Shown: positions 1 to 9,719 of the stretch, one piece after another
How the letters are laid out: every line of letters starts with the position of its first letter
Position numbering within the stretch: position 1 is the first letter of the stretch
Made by a program: the position numbers and the translations under genes
From: Bacillus alveayuensis
GTDB taxonomy: Bacteria > Bacillota > Bacilli > Bacillales > Aeribacillaceae
DNA length: 64,000 nucleotides
Assembly (NCBI GenBank): GCA_030812955.1
Contig: JAUSTR010000001.1
Location: 310,001 to 374,000, forward strand
Direction of reading: 5' to 3'
The notes under the pieces: model-generated
What the model saw: only the letters and a program-made list of their open reading frames with translations
Told to the model about the DNA's origin: nothing
Database searches by the model: none

Positions 1-1
1 A

Positions 2-982
2 CTTCCGTCTGGTTCTGTTCCGATTGATTTTGCCTATCGAATTCATTCTGAAATCGGAAATAAAACCATTGGCGCAAAAGTGAATGGGAAAATGGTTCCC
101 CTTGATTATAAGCTGAAAACAGGGGATATTGTGGAAATATTAACATCGAAGCATTCATATGGACCGAGCCAAGATTGGTTGAAGCTTGCGCAAACTTCCC
201 AAGCGAAAAATAAGATTCGTCAATTTTTTAAAAAGCAGCGCCGCGAAGAAAATGTTGAAAAAGGTAAAGAATTAATCGAAAAAGAAATCAAATCAATGGA
301 TTTTGATGTAAAAGAAGTGTTAACAGCTGAAAATATTAAACGAGTTGCAGAAAAGTTCAATTTTCCTAGTGAGGAAGATATGTATGCTGCTGTTGGATAT
401 AATGGCATTACAGCTCTTCAAGTTGCTAATCGTCTAACAGAAAAGTTAAGAAAAAAACGACATCTTGAACAACAGGAAAAAAATATCGAAGAAGTTGTTC
501 AGGAGGTTCGTCAACTTCCAGCGAAAAAACGGGATGCTGGTGTATCTGTTAAAGGGATTGATAATTTATTAGTTCGTTTATCCCGTTGTTGCAACCCTGT
601 CCCTGGAGATGATATTGTAGGTTATATTACAAAAGGTCGAGGTGTATCTGTTCACCGTACCGATTGTCCAAACGTGTTAAAAGATGAAGCACAAGAACGC
701 TTAATTGAAGTGGAATGGGAAAATCAACTACAAGGCCGAAAAGAATATAACGTGGAAATTGAAATATTAGGCTATGACCGTAGAGGACTTTTAAATGAAG
801 TGCTTCAGGCTGTTAACGAAACAAAAACGAATATTTCTTCCGTTTCAGGACGTTCAGACCGAAACAAAGTTGCAACCATTCATATGGCTATTTCGATCCA
901 AAATATAAACCACCTTCATAAAGTGGTGGAACGAATCAAACAAATTTCAGATATATATTCAGTGCGGAGAATGATGAATTAG
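2..982 (+). CDS. relA: (p)ppGpp synthetase/hydrolase RelA, C-terminal part
   Basis: Partial gene: the reading frame is open from base 2, so the start and the catalytic hydrolase and synthetase domains lie upstream of the window. The 326 visible residues hold the regulatory half of a RelA/SpoT-family stringent-response enzyme. The TGS domain begins immediately ([15 protein letters not shown]) and runs to about residue 60. A helical region follows, then a Cys-rich segment with RCCNPVPGD and HRTDCPN near residues 190-220. The C-terminal ACT domain starts near [14 protein letters not shown]. In the family these domains sense uncharged tRNA on the ribosome. dtd follows after 14 bp, as in B. subtilis. 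Confidence is high; only the 5' extent is unknown. Confidence 0.96.
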   Translation, partial: LPSGSVPIDFAYRIHSEIGNKTIGAKVNGKMVPLDYKLKTGDIVEILTSKHSYGPSQDWLKLAQTSQAKNKIRQFFKKQRREENVEKGKELIEKEIKSMDFDVKEVLTAENIKRVAEKFNFPSEEDMYAAVGYNGITALQVANRLTEKLRKKRHLEQQEKNIEEVVQEVRQLPAKKRDAGVSVKGIDNLLVRLSRCCNPVPGDDIVGYITKGRGVSVHRTDCPNVLKDEAQERLIEVEWENQLQGRKEYNVEIEILGYDRRGLLNEVLQAVNETKTNISSVSGRSDRNKVATIHMAISIQNINHLHKVVERIKQISDIYSVRRMMN

Positions 983-996
983 AAAGGAACGTTAAC

Positions 997-1434
997 ATGA
1001 GAGTAGTTGTGCAAAGGGCTAAAAATGCCAAAGTAGTAGTGGAAGGAGAAGTTATAGGAGAAATCGATCATGGGCTCATGGTTCTTGTAGGAGTCACGCA
1101 CAATGATGAGGAAAAAGATGCTGAATTTTTAGCTGATAAAGTAGCGAATTTACGTATTTTTGAAGATGAGTCAGGAAAAATGAATCATTCCTTATTAGAC
1201 GTGAATGGAAAAATTTTGTCTGTGTCTCAGTTCACCCTTTACGGAGATTGCCGAAAAGGGAGAAGGCCAAATTACATGCAAGCAGCAAAGCCTGATCAGG
1301 CGCTCTACCTCTATCAAAAATTCAATGACAAGCTGAGGGAAAAAGGAATTCATGTTGAAACAGGTCAATTCGGTGCAATGATGGACGTGTCGTTTACAAA
1401 TGTTGGCCCCGTGACACTTATTGTGGATAGCTAA
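997..1434 (+). CDS. dtd: D-aminoacyl-tRNA deacylase
   Basis: 145 residues, the normal length for DTD, which removes D-amino acids wrongly attached to tRNA. The family motif SQFTLYG is at residues 77-83 and the cross-subunit GPVT motif at 137-140; together they form the active site at the dimer interface. The ATG at 997 follows an aaagga ribosome-binding site just after the relA stop, so the two are probably co-transcribed. The transcript appears to end not directly after the stop but at the hairpin near 1612-1639, about 180 bp downstream. Confidence 0.96.
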   Translation: MRVVVQRAKNAKVVVEGEVIGEIDHGLMVLVGVTHNDEEKDAEFLADKVANLRIFEDESGKMNHSLLDVNGKILSVSQFTLYGDCRKGRRPNYMQAAKPDQALYLYQKFNDKLREKGIHVETGQFGAMMDVSFTNVGPVTLIVDS

Positions 1435-1435
1435 T

Positions 1436-1466
1436 AAAAAAGTCCATTCGCACATGCGAATGGACT
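1436..1466 (-). terminator. intrinsic terminator for yrvJ (reverse strand)
   Basis: The inverted repeat AGTCCATTCGC/GCGAATGGACT at 1441-1466 has its T-tract only on the minus strand, as the complement of the A-run 1436-1441. It would therefore end the yrvJ transcript about 175 bp past its stop codon. Confidence 0.65.
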
Positions 1467-1611
1467 CAGACTGTTGACAAACGCTTGCATTCTTTGTTAC
1501 TCCGCCCGCATCGCGCTTCATTACCGTACTTGGTAACTACGCTCCTCATCGGGCTCGTGCCTCGAGACATGAGTTTTAAATTCGTTATATGAAAACTTTG
1601 TCTACAAACTA

Positions 1612-1640
1612 AGACCATTCGCTTGCGAATGGTCTTTTTC
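1612..1640 (+). terminator. intrinsic terminator of relA-dtd
   Basis: An 11-bp inverted repeat, AGACCATTCGC with GCGAATGGTCT, is followed by five T residues on the + strand. Confidence 0.75.
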
Positions 1641-1641
1641 T

Positions 1642-3345
1642 TCATTGAAAGTATTGAACAAGTCCATTATAAATGGCTTGTGTTGCTTGCTCTTGATAAG
1701 CATTTGTTGTAACCGTCCATTCTTCGGTTGGATTGCTTAAAAAGCCGAGTTCAAGTAATGTGGCCGGTCGACTGTTTTCACGAAGGACATGAAAGTTACC
1801 ATATTTGACACCACGGTCTCGCAGTTTCGTATTTTTTACTAATTGCTGATGAATCGTTGAAGCCAACTTTTTATCTTTTGATGAATGATAATAATAAGCG
1901 GTTAATCCTGAAGCTGATGTATAGATGGAACTGTCGTAATGAATGCTAATAAAAGCATCAGCTTTATGATAATTTGACATATAGACGCGCGAATTGAGAC
2001 TAATATAGGTATCATCACTTCGTGTCAATGTTACTTTAGCACCTGTGGCATTTAGTTTTTGGTAAAGCAGCTTAGCTGTTTTTAAGGTAAGATGTTTTTC
2101 AAGCGTTCCTTTCGAACCGATTGTGCCGCTATCATAGCCGCCGTGACCTGGATCGAGAATGATTTTCTTATTTTGAAGAGGCTGATTTCTTTGGTTGTTA
2201 AAATCTTGTGTATTATCACCTGTCGTCACAATCCAACCTGCAACATAAGCTTCACGATGATGAGCAAGCTGAATTTTATACCATTGCCCAACTTTCTCCG
2301 TAACCGAGAATTGATCTCCCTTATTACCTCTTGCAATCACTTTATAAGATGTGGAAGGCCCGCTTCTCAGGTTTGTTCCATTATATAGAAGAGTAACTGT
2401 TTGAACTGTACTTTTGCTTTGTTCTTCTAAACTGACATACCAGCCAGCTATCCATCCCGTACGCTGATGATCCAGCTTGATTTCATACCAATTGTTCACT
2501 TCATTTAAGATGGACACCTTTGTTCCTTTTTTGACACTGCCAATAATTTTTCCATTTAAAGAGGACTGATCGCGTACATTTAAAGCACTTGCCGTAACGA
2601 CTCCAGTTTTCACGCTTCCGGTTGTGGAATTAGATGAACTTGTCGCTGTTTTAACAAAATCTTTATGTACCCATGCTGTTTGATTTTTGTATTGAATTTG
2701 ATACCAATCCCCTTGTTGATTCACAATCGATACTTGTTCATTTTTATATAGCTTACCGATAATGCTCGATTTTGTTGTAGGTTTTGTTCTGACATTTAAA
2801 GCATTTGCCAAAATTGTACCTGTTTTCGGATTAGTGGAATGATTCTTACTTGATTTTGAAAATGCTATGTATGAACCATATACCCAACCGGTTGTTCCTT
2901 TATATGAAATTTTGACCCAATTTCCTTGTTTTAGAAGAGCTTTCGCTTTTTCACCTTTATTAAATTTTCCAATAATTTGAAAACTCGTTCCGGGGCCCGA
3001 ACGGATTCTAAGTCCTGTTGCAATGGAAGATACTTCTCCAAGAGACTCATCAGATGATGGGAGTGTTTTTTTGGATACGAGCCAGTCGGCAATCCAGCCG
3101 CTTGCGCCATTTTTTAATTTGATTTTGACCCAATCTCCTTGCGAGTCAATTATCTCATAGGTTTCTCCGTACTTTGCGGATGATTGAACAGGGTAACTTA
3201 AGCCTGGACCTGTTCGGATGTTGACAGAGCTTCCAAGAACGGTTGCTGTTTCTGTCTCAGCGTGGACATGAAAAGACGTCGGAAAAACTGAACCGGCGAG
3301 TATAGTGAGCATCAAAAGTGTTTTCCATAAAAGTTTTTTCGACAC
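1642..3345 (-). CDS. yrvJ: secreted N-acetylmuramoyl-L-alanine amidase with SH3 repeats
   Basis: 567 residues with an N-terminal signal peptide (about 1-29, KKLLWKTLLMLTILAGSVFP). Five bacterial SH3 repeats follow between about residues 33 and 380, each with a pattern like LNVRxxPxxxSxIIG and GWYxIxL. A C-terminal Amidase_3 domain spans about 393-565. The zinc-ligand and catalytic motifs are visible: ILDPGHGG, a Glu in TLEKHLTLK, SIHYDSS and LELGFLSN. It should cleave the bond between muramic acid and the stem peptide in the cell wall. The start is a GTG preceded by aaaggag. It is convergent with relA-dtd, and its position matches B. subtilis yrvJ. Confidence 0.93.
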   Translation of the reverse strand: MSKKLLWKTLLMLTILAGSVFPTSFHVHAETETATVLGSSVNIRTGPGLSYPVQSSAKYGETYEIIDSQGDWVKIKLKNGASGWIADWLVSKKTLPSSDESLGEVSSIATGLRIRSGPGTSFQIIGKFNKGEKAKALLKQGNWVKISYKGTTGWVYGSYIAFSKSSKNHSTNPKTGTILANALNVRTKPTTKSSIIGKLYKNEQVSIVNQQGDWYQIQYKNQTAWVHKDFVKTATSSSNSTTGSVKTGVVTASALNVRDQSSLNGKIIGSVKKGTKVSILNEVNNWYEIKLDHQRTGWIAGWYVSLEEQSKSTVQTVTLLYNGTNLRSGPSTSYKVIARGNKGDQFSVTEKVGQWYKIQLAHHREAYVAGWIVTTGDNTQDFNNQRNQPLQNKKIILDPGHGGYDSGTIGSKGTLEKHLTLKTAKLLYQKLNATGAKVTLTRSDDTYISLNSRVYMSNYHKADAFISIHYDSSIYTSASGLTAYYYHSSKDKKLASTIHQQLVKNTKLRDRGVKYGNFHVLRENSRPATLLELGFLSNPTEEWTVTTNAYQEQATQAIYNGLVQYFQ

Positions 3346-3480
3346 CGTAACACTCCTTTCTTTCCAGATGCTTTCATCACCCTCTCTTTAGTGATATCGT
3401 CAGTTTTTAATGAAATTTGAAATGTTTTTTTAAAAAAAGGAAAAAATAATATAAGAATTTTGAATAGAAAGGAGAGCGTC

Positions 3481-3645
3481 ATGCGCTATAGCAGAAAACA
3501 CGAGAAGACAGGTTTGAAGAGTTGTGAATTAGGTTTTTTAAAACATGATTGGGCATTGTATGAAGAAGAGGTTCCATATGAATTTGCAAGTGAATACGGA
3601 TTAACTTCACAAGATTTAAAAAAAGGAAAACGTCGTTTTAAATAG
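3481..3645 (+). CDS. yrzK: small conserved protein, YrzK-like
   Basis: 54 residues, rich in Lys, Arg and Glu, with no signal peptide or membrane segment (begins MRYSRKHEKTG). The ATG at 3481 is chosen because aaaggag lies 6-12 bp upstream; a TTG 21 bp earlier would include that ribosome-binding site in the coding region. The position between yrvJ and hisS matches the small gene yrzK of B. subtilis. The function is unknown. The gene name rests on position and size and is less certain than the coding call. Confidence 0.7.
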   Translation: MRYSRKHEKTGLKSCELGFLKHDWALYEEEVPYEFASEYGLTSQDLKKGKRRFK

Positions 3646-3648
3646 AAC

Positions 3649-3678
3649 TTGACATGACAAAATTCATATACTTATGAT
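3649..3678 (+). promoter_or_regulatory. SigA-type promoter of the hisS T-box leader
   Basis: TTGACA at 3649-3654 and TATGAT at 3673-3678 are separated by 18 bp. They lie just after the yrzK stop and upstream of the T-box RNA. Confidence 0.7.
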
Positions 3679-3699
3679 AATATAAAATTCTAGAAAATG

Positions 3700-3956
3700 A
3701 ATTATAGACAACCGTTAAAGGAGAAAAGTAGTTAAGATGACACATGGACAGAGAGGAGAAGTCTAAGGCTGGAAGCTTTTCCACATGATGACTTAACGAA
3801 GAACACTCCTTAGGTTTCCCTCTGAACGCTTTTTGCCAGTAGGAGGTGAACGCTGCAGGCGTTATTTGTAGAAGTGGAAGCTATTTGCTTCAATTAGGGT
3901 GGTACCACGGGAGACAGGCTCTCGTCCCTACAATTAAGTAGGGACGGGAGTTTTTT
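3700..3956 (+). promoter_or_regulatory. T-box riboswitch of hisS-aspS
   Basis: Leader RNA with a Stem I base helix (AAGGAG 3718-3723 with CTCCTT 3806-3811), an AGTA/GAA loop-E pair (3727-3730 and 3798-3800) and a next helix GTTAAG/CTTAAC. The canonical T-box sequence AGGGTGGTACCACG is at 3896-3909. The terminator is at about 3918-3956 (CTCGTCCCTAC/GTAGGGACGGGAG plus a T6 tract). The specifier segment is GAACAC at 3801-3806; its register is discussed in the findings. In this family, uncharged tRNA pairs with the specifier and the T-box bulge and prevents termination. Confidence 0.93.
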
Positions 3957-4012
3957 GCTTCGTTTCATACATATACCGATCTAAATATTACACTTGATGG
4001 AGGAGAGAAGTT

Positions 4013-5281
4013 ATGACGTTTCAAATTCCGAGAGGGACACAAGATATATTGCCTAATGTTGTGGGGAAATGGCAATATATTGAAAAAACTGCAAGAGAAA
4101 TTTGTCGATTATATCAATATCAAGAAATTCGAACTCCAATTTTTGAACATACAGAATTATTTTTGCGAAGTGTCGGACAAACGACAGATGTTGTCCAAAA
4201 AGAAATGTATACATTTGAAGATCGAAAAGGAAGAAGCTTGACATTACGACCGGAAGGGACAGCAGCAGCGGTTCGTTCATTTGTCGAAAATAAAATGTAT
4301 GCTCATCCGATTCAACCTGTGAAGCTTTATTACATAGGTCCAATGTTTCGCTATGAACGTCCACAATCTGGTCGTTTTCGCCAGTTTGTGCAGTTTGGTG
4401 TGGAAGCTCTTGGCTCAAGCGATCCTGCAATAGATGCTGAGGTCATTGCGCTAGCATGGGATTTTTATCGCTCTCTTGGACTAAAAAAATTAAAGCTTGT
4501 CATTAATAGTCTTGGAGATCAAGAAAGCAGAACCGCTCACCGTGAAGCTCTTATTCAGCATTTCGAGAATCGAATTGGTGAATTTTGCACAGATTGCCAA
4601 ACACGTTTTCGTCAAAACCCACTTCGAATATTAGATTGTAAAAAAGATCGTGAACACGAATTAATGCAATCGGCTCCGTCCATTATCGATTATTTAAACG
4701 AGGAATCGAAAGCATACTTCCAAAAGGTGTTATCTTATTTAGACGATTTAGGGATTGAATATGAAGTGGATTCAAATCTAGTGCGCGGATTAGATTATTA
4801 CAATCATACCGCCTTTGAAATTATGAGCAACGCTGAAGGATTTGGAGCTATCACTACTTTATGCGGCGGTGGCCGTTATAATGGTTTAGTTGAAGAAATG
4901 GGCGGGCCGAATACACCAGGAATAGGCTTTGCTTTAAGTATTGAACGGTTGTTGGCCGCCCTTGAATCAGAAGGGGTAGAGCTGCCTACGTCAAAAGGAA
5001 TCGACTGCTATATCGTCACACTTGGCGAAAAAGCGAAAGACCGCTCTGTTGCAATTTTGAAGGATCTGCGAGATCATGGCGTGTCTGCCGAAAAAGACTA
5101 TGAAAATAAAAAAATGAAAGCACAGCTTAAAGCTGCAGATCGTCTGCAAGCCAAATATGTCATCATTATTGGAGAGAATGAGCTAGAAAAAGGTGCAGCA
5201 AACGTCAAAAATATGGAGTCAGGTATTCAAGAAGAAGTACAGCTAAATCAATTATCAACATTTATAAAAGAACGTTTATAA
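4013..5281 (+). CDS. hisS: histidyl-tRNA synthetase
   Basis: 422 residues, normal for bacterial HisRS. It is a class II synthetase charging tRNA-His with histidine in the cytoplasm. Motif 2 is [14 protein letters not shown] at 112-125. The histidine-binding motifs [14 protein letters not shown] (about 257-270) and GGGRYNGL are present, and motif 3 is [12 protein letters not shown]. The C-terminal about 95 residues form the anticodon-binding domain. The ATG at 4013 has a gaggagag ribosome-binding site. It is first gene of a T-box-controlled pair; aspS starts 13 bp after its stop. Confidence 0.97.
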   Translation: MTFQIPRGTQDILPNVVGKWQYIEKTAREICRLYQYQEIRTPIFEHTELFLRSVGQTTDVVQKEMYTFEDRKGRSLTLRPEGTAAAVRSFVENKMYAHPIQPVKLYYIGPMFRYERPQSGRFRQFVQFGVEALGSSDPAIDAEVIALAWDFYRSLGLKKLKLVINSLGDQESRTAHREALIQHFENRIGEFCTDCQTRFRQNPLRILDCKKDREHELMQSAPSIIDYLNEESKAYFQKVLSYLDDLGIEYEVDSNLVRGLDYYNHTAFEIMSNAEGFGAITTLCGGGRYNGLVEEMGGPNTPGIGFALSIERLLAALESEGVELPTSKGIDCYIVTLGEKAKDRSVAILKDLRDHGVSAEKDYENKKMKAQLKAADRLQAKYVIIIGENELEKGAANVKNMESGIQEEVQLNQLSTFIKERL

Positions 5282-5294
5282 AGGAGAGGAAAAA

Positions 5295-7076
5295 ATGTTT
5301 GGCCGATCTTATTATTGTGGTGAAATTTCTGAAAAAATGGTTGGTGAAGAAGTTATATTAAAAGGTTGGGTTGGGAAGCGTCGTGATTTAGGCGGGCTTA
5401 TTTTTATTGATTTAAGAGATCGTTCAGGTATCGTGCAAATTGTATTTAATCCAGATGTTTCAAAGGCTGCATTGGAAGTAGCGGAAAAAATCCGCAATGA
5501 GTTTGTTTTGGATGTAAAAGGGAAGGTTGTCGCACGGTCAGAGGAAACGATTAATCCTAATATTAAAACAGGGAAAGTTGAAGTCGTTGTCGAAGAAGTG
5601 ACGATTTTAAACAGCTCAAAAACTCCGCCTTTTTCCATTAATGATTTGAAAGGAACAGATGTATCGGAAGATGTACGTTTAAAGTATCGTTATCTGGATT
5701 TACGTCGCCCAGTTATGTTTGAAACGTTAAAAATGCGTCATGAAGTGACAAAATCGATTCGAAACTTTTTAGACAAACATGGATTTATTGACGTGGAAAC
5801 ACCGATCTTAACAAAAAGTACACCAGAAGGTGCTCGGGACTATCTTGTTCCTTCACGTGTCCATGAAGGAGAATTTTATGCATTGCCACAATCACCGCAA
5901 ATATTTAAGCAATTGCTAATGGTATCAGGATTTGATCGTTATTATCAAATTGCACGCTGTTTCCGTGATGAGGACTTACGTGCTGATAGACAGCCGGAAT
6001 TTACACAAGTTGACATTGAAATGTCCTTTATGAGCCAAGAGGATATTATGTCCATGATGGAGAATATGATGGCACGACTTTTAAAGGAAGTAAAAGGTAT
6101 CGATATTCCATTACCGTTCCCGCGCTTGACCTATGATGAAGCGATCGCTCGTTTTGGTTCTGATAAACCAGATACACGTTTTGAAATGGAACTTGTGGAT
6201 GTTTCAGAAGTGGTCAAAGATTCTAGTTTCAAAGTGTTTAGTGGCACCGTTCAAAATGGGGGACAGGTAAAGGCGATTAATGTTAAAGGAAAAGCTGAAC
6301 AATATTCCCGTAAAGATATTGATTCATTAACGGAATTTGTCAATATTTATGGTGCAAAAGGCCTCGCCTGGTTAAAAGTTGAAGAAGAAGAGCTAAAAGG
6401 TCCAATTGCGAAATTCTTTACGGAAGAGGAACAAAATGGGTTAAGAGATATATTAGAAGCAGAAGCTGGAGACCTATTATTATTTGTCGCTGACCAAAAG
6501 GATGTTGTAGCGGATTCTCTTGGTGCTCTTCGATTAAAGCTTGGAAAAGAACTTGGCTTAATCGACGAAAATAAATATAATTTTCTCTGGATTATCGATT
6601 GGCCTCTTGTTGAGTATGATGAGGAAGAAAAACGTTATTACGCCCTCCATCATCCATTTACAATGCCGGTTAGAGAGGATATTGCACATTTCGAAACAGA
6701 TCCAACCAAAATGCGTGCCCAAGCGTATGATTTAGTTTTAAACGGATATGAACTTGGTGGAGGATCCATCCGTATTTTTGAAAAAGAAATTCAAGAAAAA
6801 ATGTTGAAATTGCTCGGATTTACGGAAGAAGAAGCAAAAGCGCAATTTGGTTTCTTATTGGAAGCTTTTGAATACGGCACACCACCTCATGGAGGGATTG
6901 CATTCGGTTTAGATCGACTTGTTATGCTGCTAGCTGGTAGAAGCAATCTCCGCGATACGATTGCTTTTCCAAAAACAGCAAGTGCCAGCTGCTTATTAAC
7001 AGATGCTCCAAGTGAAGTAAGTGAAGAACAGCTGCAAGAGCTTCACTTGTCAATTCATCATAAGGAAGAGGAATAA
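5295..7076 (+). CDS. aspS: aspartyl-tRNA synthetase
   Basis: 593 residues with the bacterial AspRS layout. There is an N-terminal OB-fold anticodon domain (1-100), the catalytic class II core with motif 2 [16 protein letters not shown] near residue 218, the bacterial GAD insertion (about 290-410), and motif 3 [13 protein letters not shown] near 530. It makes Asp-tRNA in the cytoplasm. The ribosome-binding site is aaaggagagg before the ATG. It shares the hisS T-box leader and promoter, so both synthetases should respond together. Confidence 0.97.
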   Translation: MFGRSYYCGEISEKMVGEEVILKGWVGKRRDLGGLIFIDLRDRSGIVQIVFNPDVSKAALEVAEKIRNEFVLDVKGKVVARSEETINPNIKTGKVEVVVEEVTILNSSKTPPFSINDLKGTDVSEDVRLKYRYLDLRRPVMFETLKMRHEVTKSIRNFLDKHGFIDVETPILTKSTPEGARDYLVPSRVHEGEFYALPQSPQIFKQLLMVSGFDRYYQIARCFRDEDLRADRQPEFTQVDIEMSFMSQEDIMSMMENMMARLLKEVKGIDIPLPFPRLTYDEAIARFGSDKPDTRFEMELVDVSEVVKDSSFKVFSGTVQNGGQVKAINVKGKAEQYSRKDIDSLTEFVNIYGAKGLAWLKVEEEELKGPIAKFFTEEEQNGLRDILEAEAGDLLLFVADQKDVVADSLGALRLKLGKELGLIDENKYNFLWIIDWPLVEYDEEEKRYYALHHPFTMPVREDIAHFETDPTKMRAQAYDLVLNGYELGGGSIRIFEKEIQEKMLKLLGFTEEEAKAQFGFLLEAFEYGTPPHGGIAFGLDRLVMLLAGRSNLRDTIAFPKTASASCLLTDAPSEVSEEQLQELHLSIHHKEEE

Positions 7077-7093
7077 TTTCCATCGCATGTTAC

Positions 7094-7122
7094 TTGAAAA
7101 CATGCTTTTCATATGGTATCCT
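7094..7122 (+). promoter_or_regulatory. SigA-type promoter of 6S RNA
   Basis: TTGAAA at 7094-7099 and TATCCT at 7117-7122 are separated by exactly 17 bp. A transcript would start at about 7129-7137, where the recognisable 6S RNA sequence begins. Confidence 0.65.
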
Positions 7123-7134
7123 TTTCTCAACGAA

Positions 7135-7325
7135 AAAAGTCCTGATGTGTACGTCGTACACCTTGTTTTGACCGAACAACTTTAAAAATGGGAGTCCGGA
7201 GTTTTCAAGTGTAGTAAATGCCTCACATTCGAATAGAGGACTTACAAAGCTTGAAGCAGGACACCCACCTGCTGAGAGCGGGATCAAAACGAAGGAAATG
7301 GCGACGGCACAATTGGGACTTCTTT
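7135..7325 (+). ncRNA. ssrSA: 6S RNA (6S-1/BsrA type)
   Basis: About 190 nt whose ends pair (AAAGTCC at the 5' end, GGGACTT at the 3' end). The interior carries segments I recognise from the B. subtilis 6S-1 RNA: GGGAGTCCGGAGTTTTCAAG, GGACTTACAAAGCTTGAAGC and AGGACACCCACCTG. 6S RNA binds the SigA RNA polymerase holoenzyme by mimicking an open promoter. The position directly after aspS matches B. subtilis. Exact ends are estimates. A reverse-strand ORF over this region is a shadow. Confidence 0.9.
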
Positions 7326-7343
7326 TTATATGATGAAATGAAT

Positions 7344-7389
7344 GGTTTAGACGAATCTACATGTTGGTTCGTTCTAAACCTTTTTTCAT
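7344..7389 (+). terminator. intrinsic terminator downstream of 6S RNA
   Basis: GGTTTAGACGAA pairs with TTCGTTCTAAACC with a one-base bulge, followed by T6. Between here and tcdA (7390-7547) I see only a weak promoter-like TTGCTT/TATCCT pair near 7471-7500. Confidence 0.7.
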
Positions 7390-7547
7390 TTTCATAAGGA
7401 ATCGAAAATCCTCCTTGAGATGTTCATACGTTTAAGTGAAAAATAACGATGTTTCTTTATAGAAATACTTGCTTTTTAGGATACTGATAAGCTATCCTTT
7501 ATTAAGGAAATGCCCCTTGCGAGAAACAAACAAATGGAGTGATTTCT

Positions 7548-8315
7548 TTGTTGCATCAATTTTCGAGAAATGAACTTGCAATTGGTAAAGAAGGTTTAAA
7601 TATATTAAAAGGTAGCTCTGTCGCCGTACTTGGCGTCGGGGGTGTTGGTTCTTTTGCTGTTGAAGCGCTTGCCCGTTCTGGCGTCGGTCGGCTCATTTTA
7701 GTTGATAAAGATGATGTGGATATTACGAATATTAATCGCCAAATTCACGCTCTATTATCAACCATTGGAAAGCCAAAAGTAGATTTAATGAAAGAGCGAA
7801 TTGCTGATATCAACCCAGAATGTGAAGTCATTGCCTTAAAAATGTTTTATACAGAAGAAACATATGAAACATTTTTTAGCTACAAACCAGATTTTGTTAT
7901 TGATGCTTCTGATACGATCAGCTACAAAATTCATTTAATGAAAGAATGCTTAAAACGAAAGATCCCGATTATTTCTAGTATGGGAGCGGCAAATAAAACC
8001 GATCCAACTCGCTTTAAAATTGCTGATATTTCACAAACACATACAGATCCAATTGCGAAAGTTATTCGGACAAAACTACGTAAAGAAGGGATTCGCAAAG
8101 GAATGAAAGTCGTTTTTTCTGATGAGAGCCCAATCGTGATTCGTGAAGAGGTTCGAAAAGAAGTTGGCAACGACGAAGCAACCATTCGGAAAGCAAAAAT
8201 GCCGCCTTCCTCTAATGCGTTCGTTCCATCTGTTGCTGGTTTAATCATGGCTTCTTATGTTATTAATGAATTGTTAAAAGATGTCAAAATTCAACGGGTT
8301 TCTGATGAACGTTAA
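7548..8315 (+). CDS. tcdA: tRNA threonylcarbamoyladenosine dehydratase
   Basis: E1/ThiF-like protein of 255 residues that uses ATP to cyclise t6A37 to ct6A in tRNAs reading ANN codons. The nucleotide-binding glycine motif is GVGGVGS at 29-35 and the conserved NINRQIHAL follows. The TTG at 7548 is preferred, giving MLHQFSRNEL as in B. subtilis YrvM, with ggag 9 bp upstream. A GTG at 7539 overlaps that ribosome-binding site. It is convergent with rarA across a shared terminator. Confidence 0.92.
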   Translation: MLHQFSRNELAIGKEGLNILKGSSVAVLGVGGVGSFAVEALARSGVGRLILVDKDDVDITNINRQIHALLSTIGKPKVDLMKERIADINPECEVIALKMFYTEETYETFFSYKPDFVIDASDTISYKIHLMKECLKRKIPIISSMGAANKTDPTRFKIADISQTHTDPIAKVIRTKLRKEGIRKGMKVVFSDESPIVIREEVRKEVGNDEATIRKAKMPPSSNAFVPSVAGLIMASYVINELLKDVKIQRVSDER

Positions 8316-8336
8316 ATTTAACCTGTCCATCAAGAA

Positions 8337-8393
8337 TAAAAAGAGAGGCGTATATGATCTGTGTCAGACCTCACCGTATACGCCTCTCTTTAC
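8337..8393. terminator. bidirectional terminator between tcdA and rarA
   Basis: A 13-bp perfect inverted repeat, AGAGAGGCGTATA with TATACGCCTCTCT, lies between an A-run on the left and a short T-run on the right. It can serve both converging genes. Confidence 0.75.
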
Positions 8394-8422
8394 GTATTCA
8401 TGTATGAATAAACGTCTCCCAA

Positions 8423-9694
8423 TTAAGGTGATTTTTCTATTTTTTCATAAATGCTAGCTAAAGCTTGTTCGAATTTTCCTGTTTTTTTCGGTTCAAAATA
8501 TTTTCGATTTTTTATTTTGTCTGGTAAATATTGTTGTTTTACCCACCCATTCTCATAGTCGTGAGGATATAAATAATCAATGCCGCGTCCGAGTTGTTTT
8601 GCCCCTTTATAATGGGCATCACGCAAATGAACTGGTATTTCTCCCGTATAACCATTTCGTAAATCAGAAAGAGCTTTATCAATGGCTTTATATGCTGAAT
8701 TTGATTTCGGGGATAAGCATAATTCGATCACCGCATTGGCAAGAGGAATTCGCGCCTCTGGAAACCCAACTCTTTCAGCTGCTTCAATGGCGGCAAGCGT
8801 TCGCGCTCCAGCTTGTGGATTAGCTAAACCGATATCTTCGTAGGCGATGACAATGAGTCTTCGAGCAATCGAATGTAAATCACCAGCTTCGATTAAACGT
8901 GCTAAATAGTGAAGGGCAGCATTAACATCAGATCCCCGAATCGATTTTTGAAAAGCTGATAAAACGTCGTAATGGCTATCTCCGTCTTTATCGTGAACAA
9001 AGCTTTTCTTTTGAACACATTCTTCAACCGTTTCTAAGGTCAGAACAATTTGATTTTCTTCGTTCGGCTCCGTTGATAATACAGATAGCTCCAAAGCATT
9101 TAATGCACTACGAACATCTCCGCCGCAGCTGTTTGCGATGTGGTTTAATGCATCCTCTGATATTTGCACATGATAATCTTTAAGGCCACGCTTATCCGTT
9201 AAAGCCCGTTTCAAGGCGACTCCAATTTGAGTAGGTGTTAATGGTTTTAGCTCAAAAATTTGACATCGGCTTCGAATAGCTGGATTGATGGCATGATAAG
9301 GATTGCTTGTCGTTGCTCCAATGAGAATAATCATACCATTCTCTAAATGAGGTAAAAGAAAATCTTGTTTTGCTTTATCCAATCGATGAACTTCGTCTAA
9401 AATAAGAATAATATGCCCTGACATTTTCGCTTCTTCGACAACGATTTCCATATCTTTTTTATTGTGAAGGACGGCATTTAATGAGCGAAACGGCGTATTT
9501 GTACTTCCAGCAATAGCTGTTGCGATGGAGGTTTTGCCGATTCCAGGAGGCCCATACAATATCATTGAACTTAAATGCTTCGCTCTTACCATACGCTCGA
9601 TTATTTTTCCTTTGCCAACTAGGTGTTCTTGTCCAATAATATCTTCAATTTTTGTAGGTCGCATTCGATATGCTAATGGTTTCATCCAACTCAC
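8423..9694 (-). CDS. rarA: replication-associated recombination protein A (AAA+ ATPase)
   Basis: 423 residues of the RarA/MgsA/WRNIP1 family, AAA+ ATPases related to clamp loaders that act at stalled replication forks. Walker A is GPPGIGKTS at 48-56 and Walker B LILDEVH at 97-103; the sensor-1 segment is IGATTSNP. The C-terminal tetramerisation region contains YEDIGLANPQA and VHLRDAHYKGAKQLG. The ATG follows a ggtgag-type site on the minus strand. It is divergent from cymR. The position matches B. subtilis yrvN. Confidence 0.94.
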   Translation of the reverse strand: MSWMKPLAYRMRPTKIEDIIGQEHLVGKGKIIERMVRAKHLSSMILYGPPGIGKTSIATAIAGSTNTPFRSLNAVLHNKKDMEIVVEEAKMSGHIILILDEVHRLDKAKQDFLLPHLENGMIILIGATTSNPYHAINPAIRSRCQIFELKPLTPTQIGVALKRALTDKRGLKDYHVQISEDALNHIANSCGGDVRSALNALELSVLSTEPNEENQIVLTLETVEECVQKKSFVHDKDGDSHYDVLSAFQKSIRGSDVNAALHYLARLIEAGDLHSIARRLIVIAYEDIGLANPQAGARTLAAIEAAERVGFPEARIPLANAVIELCLSPKSNSAYKAIDKALSDLRNGYTGEIPVHLRDAHYKGAKQLGRGIDYLYPHDYENGWVKQQYLPDKIKNRKYFEPKKTGKFEQALASIYEKIEKSP

Positions 9695-9719
9695 CTATTT
9701 TCAAAAACTAATAAGATAC

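Larger units (their letters stand above)
1436..1641. repeat. palindromic intergenic element with hairpin-bearing inverted ends
   Basis: The whole dtd-yrvJ spacer is an imperfect inverted repeat. The left end (about 1436-1485) and the reverse complement of the right end (about 1597-1641) share one pattern: an A-tract, a small hairpin with core CCATTCGC/GCGAATGG, an AG dinucleotide, and a motif like TGTtGACAAA. The left hairpin is 1441-1466 and the right one 1612-1635. The interior, about 1486-1596, has further short inverted repeats (GTTAC/GTAAC, GCCCG/CGGGC) and no plausible gene. It looks like a small non-autonomous mobile or regulatory repeat, but only one copy is in the window, so its nature is inferred. 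Confidence 0.55.

Noticed and set aside
1195..1521. Reverse ORF of 108 codons over dtd and the spacer
   Set aside because: Antisense shadow of dtd running into the palindromic element; no start signal.
7090..7287. Reverse ORF of 65 codons
   Set aside because: Lies over the 6S RNA gene, whose sequence and end pairing explain the region.
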